From Streptosporangiaceae bacterium (GTDB lineage: Bacteria; Actinomycetota; Actinomycetes; Streptosporangiales; Streptosporangiaceae): a stretch of DNA of 5,396 nucleotides. The notes beneath the pieces were generated by a model. It was not told the DNA's origin, ran no database searches, and saw only the letters and a program-made list of their open reading frames with translations. Shown here piece by piece: positions 1-5,396 of this stretch; within the stretch, counting starts at the first letter, position 1; each line of letters opens with the position of its first letter. Where the stretch lies: assembly GCA_030045295.1 (NCBI GenBank), contig JASIGD010000010.1, forward strand, positions 1 through 5,396. Direction: 5' to 3'. A program made the position numbers and the translations under genes.

Positions 1-713
1 TGGCGACCCTGCGCGGGCCGGTGCCCCTGGCGAAATCGCTATCAGCACTGGATGTCCTCTCCGGCGGGCGCATGATCGCTGGTGTTTCACCGGGCTCATC
101 CCGGGCCGACTATGCGGCGGTCCGGGTACCGTTCGAGGAACGATGGCAGCGTTTCGACGAGGCGGTCCGGCTGCTCAAGGCCTTGCTGCAGCCGGGCGCG
201 GCCGCGGCCAGCGGCACCTACTACGCCGCGCCGGCGGCGAGGCTGTCCCCCGCGCCGCAGCAGCGCGGCGGTATCCCGCTGTGGATCGGAAGCTGGGGTT
301 CTCCCGCCGGCTTGCGCCGCGTCGCCCGTCTTGGCGATGGCTGGCTGGCCTCGGCGTACAACACCACCCCGGAGGCCTTCGCCGCGGCCATGACGCTGCT
401 TGACGGAGAGCCCGGAACGATGGGCAGGCCGGCCGGCGGTTTCCCGCATGCGCTGGTCACGATGTGGGCCTGGATCACTGATAAGCGCTCAGATGCCGAA
501 CGTGTCCTGTCTGATGTTGTCGGTCCGCTGGTCAACAAGGACCCGGCGGAGCTCCGCGGCCGGATCTGCGTCGGCCCAGGGGAGGAGTGCGCGGAGTTGC
601 TGTCCCGCTATGCCCGCGCGGGCTGCCGCCGAGTCCACTTCTGGCCTGTGGGTGACGAGCGCCGCCAGGTTGAGCTGATCTCGGGCGAGGTCATGCCACG
701 GGTCTGCTGCTAA
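1..713 (+). CDS. LLM class flavin/F420-dependent oxidoreductase, 5'-truncated by window edge
   Basis: This is the C-terminal part of a luciferase-like monooxygenase, a TIM-barrel family that uses FMNH2 or reduced F420 to oxidise or reduce small organic substrates in the cytoplasm. The frame is open from base 3 with no stop, and the residues before the first GTG (21) already read as family sequence (TLRGPVPLAKSLSALDVLSGGR). The gene therefore starts upstream of the window and GTG 21 is internal. Counting from that codon, LDVLSGGR is at residues 10-17, the PFEERW..FDEAV helix at about 37-49, IPLWIGS at 85-91, ARLGDGW at 102-108 and the C-terminal GPGEECAELLSRYARAG helix at about 185-201. These are the usual landmarks of the family's second half. 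Family members usually run to about 280-350 residues, so roughly 60-100 are missing (inference). It ends in VCC and TAA at 711-713. Substrate and cofactor cannot be told from this fragment. Confidence 0.9.
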   Translation, partial: ATLRGPVPLAKSLSALDVLSGGRMIAGVSPGSSRADYAAVRVPFEERWQRFDEAVRLLKALLQPGAAAASGTYYAAPAARLSPAPQQRGGIPLWIGSWGSPAGLRRVARLGDGWLASAYNTTPEAFAAAMTLLDGEPGTMGRPAGGFPHALVTMWAWITDKRSDAERVLSDVVGPLVNKDPAELRGRICVGPGEECAELLSRYARAGCRRVHFWPVGDERRQVELISGEVMPRVCC

Positions 714-724
714 GCCATAGCTGC

Positions 725-748
725 CGTCAGCCAACCCCTACGCTGACG
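725..748 (+). terminator. Perfect 7-bp hairpin after the LLM gene, possible terminator
   Basis: CGTCAGC (725-731) and GCTGACG (742-748) form a perfect 7-bp inverted repeat with a 10-base loop, starting 12 bases after the LLM stop. There is no T-tract, as is common for actinomycete terminators. A small GCACC-C-GGTGC dyad (748-758) follows directly. The position supports a terminator separating the LLM and GNAT genes; an operator or mRNA-stability hairpin is also possible. Confidence 0.4.
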
Positions 749-895
749 CACCCGGTGCAGTTCAAACCAGAGCTGGGCGTTCGGTGGGCGGCGCACAGTC
801 CGACGGCACGCCTGTTGGCAGGGACAGAGTCGGCGATCCATCTGGGCCTGGCCGGGCATGGGGTGACGGTGGCACAGTCTGATGATGACCTCCAT

Positions 896-903
896 GAGAG
901 AGG
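896..903 (+). promoter_or_regulatory. Ribosome binding site deciding the GNAT start
   Basis: GAGAGAGG lies 7 bases before ATG 911, an ideal Shine-Dalgarno match and spacing. It is the main reason for choosing ATG 911 over the in-frame GTG at 755, which has no purine-rich site before it. Confidence 0.7.
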
Positions 904-910
904 CGTCTTG

Positions 911-1906
911 ATGCTGGTTACCGAGGGTCTGGACGGGGCCACGGTCGAGCGCGCTGGCGCGCTAGCGGCTCGCGAGCATGCCGCTGCGCGTCAGCTGCGG
1001 CCGGAGCTGCCGGCCGCCTTCGAGAGTGCCGAGGTCTGCGCGGCCGCGCTGCAGCGCCTGTCTGACAGCGGCCATCACGGCCTGGTCGCAATTGAGGGCG
1101 GGCGCACCGTGGCGGTCTTGACCGCGGCTGTGCGGGAGAACCCTGTGGTCGGCCGGTACGCCCTGCTGCCGGCCGAAGGGTTCGCCGTCGACCCGGACCT
1201 GGCCGATCCGACCGGGGTCCTGGCCGCCGTGTTCGGGGACCTCGCGGCGCCGCTGATCGCGAGCGGTGTGCGGCGCTTCACTCTGCTCCACGTCGCGCTG
1301 CCCCGCCTGGGCGAAGCGCTGTCGAATCTCGGGTTCGGGCGCTTCGGCGCCTACGGCATCCAGCCGGCCGCGCCGCGGCGCCGCTCCTCCGCCGTCGCCG
1401 TGCACGTCGCCGGGGCCGGGCAACTCGAGACCGTCGCACGCCTGGCCCTGGTCGAGCTCCGGTACCGTTCCGCGCCAGCGATGTTCGCGCCCCGCCAAGA
1501 CCGGCCGCTGGCTGACCTGGTCGCCGAGCACCGTGCGTTGCGCGAGGGCGGCGCGGTCCACCTTCTCGCCACCCTGGACGGGCGCGACGTCGGCCTGCTG
1601 ACCATCGAGCCGACTTCGCCGGTACCGCGGCTGTGCCCGGACGGCCAGCCCTGCATCGGTCCCGCCGCCACGCTGCCCGCCGCGCGCGGGCAAGGCGTCA
1701 GGCACGCGCTCGTCGACGCCACGCTCACCTGGGCCTATGACCATGGCTACCAGTGGGTCTCGGTCGACTTCGACACCGCTAACCCGCTGTCCCGGCCGTT
1801 CTGGCTCAACGCCGGCTTTTACCCGGCCGGATACGGCGTCCGCCGCCTCATCGACGGCCGCGCCGGGCCAGCCCCGAACGCGACCGGATCCGCCGCGGGC
1901 CGCTGA
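911..1906 (+). CDS. GNAT family N-acetyltransferase (two GNAT-like lobes)
   Basis: A predicted 331-residue cytoplasmic acyltransferase that would move an acetyl group from acetyl-CoA to an amine; the substrate is unknown. The C-terminal lobe (about 160-320) carries the recognisable GNAT signature. The pyrophosphate-binding loop is LPAARGQGVRHAL (RGQGV at 259-263), followed by a helix, the strand WVSVDFDT, then N291, PFW (W298) and NAGFYP (GF at 302-303), the usual motif B. The N-terminal lobe (about 1-155) has similar strand-helix order and its own LGF (GF at 141-142), but no R/Q-x-x-G-x-G/A loop at the expected place. It looks like a degenerate GNAT copy, as in tandem-GNAT proteins. ATG 911 is chosen because of its Shine-Dalgarno site and because residues begin like a GNAT N-terminus there. 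The frame stays open back to GTG 755, adding 52 residues without recognisable family features. The last 15-20 residues are a Gly/Ala/Pro-rich tail, probably disordered. Confidence 0.86.
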   Translation: MLVTEGLDGATVERAGALAAREHAAARQLRPELPAAFESAEVCAAALQRLSDSGHHGLVAIEGGRTVAVLTAAVRENPVVGRYALLPAEGFAVDPDLADPTGVLAAVFGDLAAPLIASGVRRFTLLHVALPRLGEALSNLGFGRFGAYGIQPAAPRRRSSAVAVHVAGAGQLETVARLALVELRYRSAPAMFAPRQDRPLADLVAEHRALREGGAVHLLATLDGRDVGLLTIEPTSPVPRLCPDGQPCIGPAATLPAARGQGVRHALVDATLTWAYDHGYQWVSVDFDTANPLSRPFWLNAGFYPAGYGVRRLIDGRAGPAPNATGSAAGR

Positions 1907-1914
1907 GTACTGAT

Positions 1915-1936
1915 CACCGCGCCCCCTGGGCGGGTG
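1915..1936 (+). terminator. G+C-rich hairpin after the GNAT gene, possible terminator
   Basis: Starting 9 bases after the GNAT stop, CACC-(G)-CGCCC (1915-1924) pairs with GGGCG-GGTG (1928-1936). This gives 9 bp with one bulged G (1919) and a 3-base loop CCT. There is no T-tract. Its position suits a terminator for the GNAT transcript, but short G+C-rich stems arise easily at this base composition. Confidence 0.35.
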
Positions 1937-1977
1937 CGTACTCCAGGCATACGTTCAATCGCCCGGAAGCCGACAAC

Positions 1978-2009
1978 GCCGTAACCGGATTAAGCCGTAA
2001 CCGGATTAA
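1978..2009. repeat. Perfect tandem repeat, 2 x 16 bp (GCCGTAACCGGATTAA)
   Basis: The 16-mer GCCGTAACCGGATTAA occurs at 1978-1993 and again, without mismatch or gap, at 1994-2009. It ends in an 8-bp palindrome GATTAATC (2004-2011). It lies in noncoding DNA between convergent genes. It could be a recent duplication, a protein-binding site pair about 1.5 helical turns apart, or a remnant of a dispersed repeat; the sequence alone does not decide. Confidence 0.85.
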
Positions 2010-2015
2010 TCTGCG

Positions 2016-2050
2016 CGCTATCACCGGCACCGACAGCCCCCCGGTCAGCG
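2016..2050. other. Imperfect inverted repeat in the convergent gap
   Basis: CGCT (2016-2019) and ACCGG (2023-2027) pair with CCGGT (2041-2045) and AGCG (2047-2050), giving 5 + 4 bp with a small internal loop and a 13-base apical loop. It is weak, and could add to termination from either side or be chance at this G+C content. Confidence 0.2.
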
Positions 2051-2147
2051 ACACCGATTCGGCAGGGAAGAACTGGGCGTGCCACTGTTCCGATCACGCT
2101 CAGCGACTTCAGCTAATCCGCGGCCGTCACGCGAGATCCGCCCAATT

Positions 2148-2179
2148 GGCGGCATGTCTCAGTGGGCCGACATGCCGTC
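2148..2179 (-). terminator. Strong hairpin downstream of the cyclase-ATPase gene, probable terminator
   Basis: CGGCATGTC (2150-2158) and GACATGCCG (2169-2177) are a perfect 9-bp inverted repeat around a 10-base loop. The stem extends by G2149-T2178 (a wobble pair on the plus-strand transcript) and G2148-C2179 to about 11 bp. It lies about 78 bases past the stop of the minus-strand gene and about 240 bases past the GNAT stop, so it could serve either or both convergent transcripts. A second small stem, CCGCC/GGCGG (2138-2142 with 2148-2152), overlaps its base. There is no T-tract. Confidence 0.5.
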
Positions 2180-2256
2180 CGAACCGCACCGAATTGGTCG
2201 TTATGACTGGCTTGCTGCGGTCAGGTGCGGCGCTGCCGGGGCCAGAGTCCGTCTGT

Positions 2257-5037
2257 TCAGGCGGAGCGGGCCGTTGCGAGGGCCAGGCCGAGTGCCTGGT
2301 CGAGGCTGAGCGCCATGCCCTCGGCGTAGGCCCGCGCGAACTGCTCCTCCCCCAAGGCGGCACGGACCTTGTGCAGGCTGTCGCGGCGGTAGCGCGCTTC
2401 GAGTACCTGCCACGGTTCGGCGAACTGGTCGGTGAAGGCTTGCGCGGCGCCGTGCAGCGCGGCTGCCCGCTGCCAGTCGCCCCGATCGGCGGCCAGGCAA
2501 GCCAGGCCGAGGGTGGCGAAGGCTAGGCCGTCACGCTCCCCGGTCCGGCGGCTTATCCGCAGCGCCGTCCCAAACATCGACCGCGCACCGTCGGTGTCGT
2601 TCTCCTCGCGCAGCACCCAGCCCCAGTTGCCCGGCACATGGTGGTCGTTTTTCTGCCCGATCGCCTGCATGGCTTGCGCCGCCTGGTCCAGGTGTGCCCG
2701 GGCGGCGGCGGTGTCCCCGGCGCGCAGCGCGCGGTCGCCGGCGTTGTTGTGCAGCCGGTAGTTCCGGATCTGATCACCGGACCGTTCGGTGGCGGCGACG
2801 GCCTCGGTGTACAGCTGCGCGGCCCGGGCCGGGTCCATGAGGTCGCTGGTCAGCAGCCAGAGCAGCAGGCTGAAGCCGAGCAGGAAATCATCGCCGAGCC
2901 GGCGTGCGCGCTCGACGGCTTCCTGGCCCAGCGGGAATCCCCGCTCGGGCTGGCCCGCGAAGGAGTAATAGGCACACAGGGCGCTGAGGGCCTCGATGAG
3001 CACCCGGTCATCCCCGAGCCGGCGGGCCACCTCCACCGCGCGGTCTGCCAGCTGCCCCGCTGCTGGCAGGCCGGCGTCCCGCGCAGCCAGCGCGGCAGCG
3101 ACCAGGGCCGCGGCGAATAGCCCGGGGTCCGCACGGGCTTCGGGGCGTTCCAGCACCGGCAGCAGCAGCCCAGCGGCTTCGTTTTGCCGGGCACGCGCCA
3201 GCCAATAGTGCCGCAGCGCCACGCCGAACCGCAGCACTTGTCCGGTCCCGTCCGGGTCGCGGGCCGCATGCTCGGCGGCGCGGCGCAGGTTGTCCTGGTC
3301 GGCATCCAGCCGCGCCAACCACACCCCCTGCCCCCTTCCGGTCAGGTGGGGGGCCGCCGCTTCGGCCAGCGCCAGGAAGTGCCCGCCGTGGGCCGCCTCG
3401 GCCGCAGCCGCCTCCTCGCCGGCCCCGGCGAGCTGCTCGGCGGCGAACTGGCGGATGGTCTCCAGCAGCCGGTAGCGCAGGGCCGCCCCGGCTGGCTCGG
3501 CCACGACCAGGCTCTTATCCACCAGCGAGCCGAGCAGGTCGGCCACGTCAAAAGCCTCCACGTCCCCGAACCCGCACACGGATTCGGCGGCATCCAGGTC
3601 GAAGCCGCCGGCGAACACCGACAGCCGCCGCAGCAGCACCTGCTCGGGATCGCTGAGCAGCGAATGGGACCATTCCACCGTTGCCCGCAGCGTCTGCTGC
3701 CGCGGCAGGGCAGTCCGGCTGCCCCCGGTGAGCAGCCGGAACCGCTGGTCCAGACGGTCGGCCAGGCCGGCCAGCGACAGCGACCGCAACCGCGCGGCGG
3801 CCAGCTCGATGGCCAGCGGCATCCCGTCCAACCGCCGGCAGATCGAGGCCACCAGCGGACCGGTCTCCGCGTCCACCGCAAGGGCGGCCCCCTGCTGTCG
3901 GGCCCGCTCGGCGAACAGCGCGACCGCGTCACTGGACTGCGCCGCCGCGACGTCGCCGTCATCGGCGGCCGGCAGCGACAGCGGCGGCACCCGGTAAATC
4001 ATCTCCCCGCCGATGCCCAGCGGCTCGCGGCTGGTGGCCAGCAGGTGCACCCCCGGGCAGCGCCGCAGCACCACCTCCGCGGCCTTGGCGCAGCCGCCGA
4101 TCAAATGCTCGCAGTTATCCAGCACGATCAGAACGTCCTGCGGTGCCAGGGCATCGACAAGGGCCTCCACAGCCGGGCGGCCCCGGCCCGCTGCCACCCC
4201 CAGCGCCCCGGCGATGGCCGGGAACACGCCGTCCTCATCGGTAACTGGGGCCAGCTCCACCAGCCACACCCCATCACCGGAGCCGTCCAGCAGGTCAGCG
4301 GCCACCTGCAGGGCCAGCCTGGTCTTCCCCGACCCCCCGGCCCCCGCCAGGGTGACCAGGCGGGAGGACCCGGCCAGCGCCCGCACCTCGGCCAGCTCCC
4401 GGTCACGCCCGACGAAGCTCGCCAGCTGCGCGGGCAGGTTGTTGGCCAGCACCGGGTTGCCCAGCGAGCGCAGCGGCGGGAACTCCCCCGGTAGGCCCGG
4501 CACCGACAGCTGGAAGATCCGCTCCGGGCGGCCCAGATCCTTCAACCGGTGTACACCCAGGTCCCGCAGCGCCGTCCCCACCGGAAGCCCGTCACGGGCC
4601 AGCACGGCCGCCGATTCCGACACCAGCACCTGGCCGCCATGCCCGACCGCCGCCACCCGGGCGGCGCGGTGCACGTCCAGGCCCACCAGGCCCCTACCCG
4701 CCTGCGACGCCTCACCGGTATGCACACCCATCCGCACCCGGACCTGCTCCCCGGCCGGCCACGGATGCGCCTCAATCGCCTGCTGCATCTCCGCCACCGC
4801 CGCCACGCACGCCCTCGGCGAGGAGAACACCGCGAAAAACGCATCACCCTGGGTATCGACCTCCTCGCCGCCATGAGCGGCCAGACCCGACCGGATCAGC
4901 GCGTGGTGGCCGGCGAGTACCCGTGCGTAGACGTCGTCTCCCAGCCGCCCAACCAGCTCCGTCGAGCCCTCAATGTCGGTGAACAAAAACGTGAGAGTTC
5001 CCACCGGCCCAGCGTAAAAGCCCCGGCCAGCCGACAC
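2257..5037 (-). CDS. Class III cyclase-homology / STAND (NB-ARC-like) ATPase / TPR signalling protein
   Basis: A predicted 926-residue multidomain signalling protein, probably cytoplasmic. Residues about 14-135 are a class III nucleotide-cyclase homology domain: TFLFTDIEGST with metal-binding D21, and DTQGDAFF with the second metal Asp D65. The usual adenine-binding Lys is D61, its partner Asp is G116, the transition-state Asn is H123, and R127 is kept. A linker (NNLPAQLASFVGRDREL, about 199-215) leads to the ATPase: Walker A GAGGSGKT (232-239), Walker B VLIVLDNCE (302-310), TSREPL (335-340) and the GMPLAI motif (405-410), then a winged-helix-like region (about 440-535). The rest, to the C-terminus, is helical TPR-type repeat; AVE-x-ARRLGDD recurs exactly 40 residues apart. 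Relatives in mycobacteria often end in a LuxR helix-turn-helix; this one does not, so its output is probably protein-protein. Start: GTG 5037 is preceded by GTAGGG and leaves a normal short N-terminus. GTG 5247 (996 aa) and GTG 5004 are alternatives. Confidence 0.93.
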   Translation of the reverse strand: MSAGRGFYAGPVGTLTFLFTDIEGSTELVGRLGDDVYARVLAGHHALIRSGLAAHGGEEVDTQGDAFFAVFSSPRACVAAVAEMQQAIEAHPWPAGEQVRVRMGVHTGEASQAGRGLVGLDVHRAARVAAVGHGGQVLVSESAAVLARDGLPVGTALRDLGVHRLKDLGRPERIFQLSVPGLPGEFPPLRSLGNPVLANNLPAQLASFVGRDRELAEVRALAGSSRLVTLAGAGGSGKTRLALQVAADLLDGSGDGVWLVELAPVTDEDGVFPAIAGALGVAAGRGRPAVEALVDALAPQDVLIVLDNCEHLIGGCAKAAEVVLRRCPGVHLLATSREPLGIGGEMIYRVPPLSLPAADDGDVAAAQSSDAVALFAERARQQGAALAVDAETGPLVASICRRLDGMPLAIELAAARLRSLSLAGLADRLDQRFRLLTGGSRTALPRQQTLRATVEWSHSLLSDPEQVLLRRLSVFAGGFDLDAAESVCGFGDVEAFDVADLLGSLVDKSLVVAEPAGAALRYRLLETIRQFAAEQLAGAGEEAAAAEAAHGGHFLALAEAAAPHLTGRGQGVWLARLDADQDNLRRAAEHAARDPDGTGQVLRFGVALRHYWLARARQNEAAGLLLPVLERPEARADPGLFAAALVAAALAARDAGLPAAGQLADRAVEVARRLGDDRVLIEALSALCAYYSFAGQPERGFPLGQEAVERARRLGDDFLLGFSLLLWLLTSDLMDPARAAQLYTEAVAATERSGDQIRNYRLHNNAGDRALRAGDTAAARAHLDQAAQAMQAIGQKNDHHVPGNWGWVLREENDTDGARSMFGTALRISRRTGERDGLAFATLGLACLAADRGDWQRAAALHGAAQAFTDQFAEPWQVLEARYRRDSLHKVRAALGEEQFARAYAEGMALSLDQALGLALATARSA

Positions 5038-5043
5038 CAGCGG

Positions 5044-5049
5044 CCCTAC
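5044..5049 (-). promoter_or_regulatory. Candidate ribosome binding site for GTG 5037
   Basis: On the minus strand GTAGGG lies 6 bases before GTG 5037. It is only a moderate Shine-Dalgarno match, but the other candidates (GTG 5247, ATG 5211, GTG 5004) have nothing better at proper spacing. This start puts about 15 residues before the conserved TFLFTDIEG, as is usual in the family. Confidence 0.45.
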
Positions 5050-5209
5050 CGGTACCGGACACAACCGGCCGACCTGGCCACGGCCGCTGCGGCGCCCGGT
5101 CGGCTCACAACCCACCAGCAGCAACCCCGGCCCGTGCTCCAGCACCAAAGCGCAGAACCGGATGACCTGGATCACGTCGCATAGCAACCCAGACCCGGAC
5201 CAACGAGTC

Positions 5210-5215
5210 ATATTA
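5210..5215 (-). promoter_or_regulatory. Possible -10 element (TAATAT) upstream of the cyclase-ATPase gene
   Basis: On the minus strand TAATAT (5215 to 5210) is a fair match to the TANNNT -10 pattern and is the most A+T-rich spot upstream of the gene. No convincing -35 hexamer sits 16-18 bases further up. If used, transcription would start near 5203, leaving a leader of about 165 bases before GTG 5037 and ruling out GTG 5247 as start. Confidence 0.22.
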
Positions 5216-5247
5216 GGCAGGACGCTCGCCCCCAGAGTACCAGTCAC

Positions 5248-5396
5248 GCTGCGTAACTATCGCTAGTCGCGGCCGTCGCGAGAAGAGCCGCCGCTATGCG
5301 CGTCTTGGCGGCTGATCGGCCCGCCTGACGGTCCGGGAACGAATGTTCTCTGGCATCGCGCCAGCTTCGCTCGCGTGCTGAAGATCGCTGGCACCG
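5248..5396. other. Upstream region at the window edge, no gene identified
   Basis: No reading frame on either strand carries a recognisable motif; the short open frames reaching the window edge could belong to a gene outside it. Two inverted repeats stand out. AGCCGCC (5286-5292) pairs with GGCGGCT (5307-5313) over a 14-base loop. GCCAGCTTC (5360-5368) pairs with GAAG (5380-5383) and CTGGC (5388-5392), with a 4-base bulge. A further CTGGC at 5350-5354 can also pair with GCCAG at 5360-5364. They may be regulatory, a terminator of an outside gene, or chance. Confidence 0.3.

Larger units (their letters stand above)
1907..2256. other. Convergent intergenic region, no gene seen
   Basis: This 350-base gap separates the 3' ends of the GNAT gene (plus) and the cyclase-ATPase gene (minus). 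The open frames crossing it are Arg/Ser/Pro-rich, show no family motifs and run into the large gene's coding sequence on the wrong strand, so I regard none as a gene. The minus-strand sequence just past the large gene's stop shows no LuxR-type helix-turn-helix in any frame, so no output domain has been split off by a nearby frameshift. What it does hold is listed separately: hairpins at 1915-1936 and 2148-2179, a tandem repeat at 1978-2009 and an imperfect stem at 2016-2050. The stretch around 1981-2011 is noticeably more A+T-rich than its flanks. Confidence 0.6.

Noticed and set aside
815..844. TTGGCA as a -35 element for the GNAT gene
   Set aside because: No acceptable -10 hexamer (TANNNT) lies 16-19 bases downstream, so a promoter call is not supported.
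962..1744. 260-codon open frame on the minus strand across the GNAT gene
   Set aside because: Gly/Arg/Gln-rich with no recognisable family; the plus strand carries clear GNAT motifs over the same bases.
1907..2256. A LuxR-type helix-turn-helix cut off from the large protein by a frameshift
   Set aside because: I translated the minus strand past the stop and saw no LTPRE-like or other HTH motif in any frame.
2079..2309. 76-codon open frame on the plus strand in the convergent gap
   Set aside because: No ribosome binding site or motif was seen, its composition is typical of random high-GC translation, and its 3' part lies antisense to the end of the large gene.
3184..4494. 436-codon open frame on the plus strand, opposite the large gene
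   Set aside because: It is rich in Gln/Arg/Gly/Pro/His with no domain motif and lies entirely antisense to well-conserved cyclase/ATPase/TPR coding sequence; a shadow frame of high-GC DNA.
4013..4876. 287-codon open frame on the plus strand
   Set aside because: Ser/Arg/Thr/Pro-rich low-complexity translation, antisense to the Walker A, Walker B and cyclase motifs of the real gene.
5296..5328. ATG-started 10-codon open frame (MRVLAADRPA) near the window end
   Set aside because: Too short, with no good ribosome binding site, and it overlaps an inverted repeat; nothing supports translation.

Overview
The window is high-GC DNA (mostly near 70% G+C by eye) with GTG as well as ATG starts and strong G/C bias at third codon positions. 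The protein families also fit an actinomycete: a luciferase-like monooxygenase, a GNAT acetyltransferase, and a cyclase-homology/STAND ATPase/TPR giant. I cannot name the genus from the sequence.

Layout. (1) Positions 1-713, plus strand: the 3' part of a luciferase-like (LLM) flavin- or F420-dependent oxidoreductase whose N-terminus lies outside the window. (2) Positions 714-910: a spacer with a perfect 7-bp hairpin just after the LLM stop and a clear Shine-Dalgarno sequence just before the next gene. (3) Positions 911-1906, plus strand: a two-lobed GNAT-type N-acetyltransferase. (4) Positions 1907-2256: a 350-base convergent intergenic region with no convincing gene. It holds a short hairpin after the GNAT gene, a perfect 2 x 16-bp tandem repeat, an imperfect stem, and a strong 9- to 11-bp hairpin downstream of the minus-strand gene. 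(5) Positions 2257 to about 5037, minus strand: one large signalling protein, with an N-terminal class III nucleotide-cyclase homology domain, an NB-ARC/STAND-type ATPase and a C-terminal TPR array, and no DNA-binding output domain. (6) Positions 5038-5396: the upstream region of that gene, with a possible -10 element, nested inverted repeats near the window edge and no recognisable gene.

How the genes relate. Nothing links the three genes into one pathway. The two plus-strand genes share a direction but are separated by about 200 bases with a hairpin, so they are probably separate transcription units. The large minus-strand gene converges on them and is probably monocistronic within this window. 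The most notable point is the cyclase domain of the large protein: both metal-binding aspartates are kept, but the two base-recognition positions and the transition-state asparagine are replaced. It may therefore act as a regulatory or nucleotide-sensing module rather than a normal adenylyl cyclase. I found no CRISPR array, RNA gene, complete mobile element or clearly new system.
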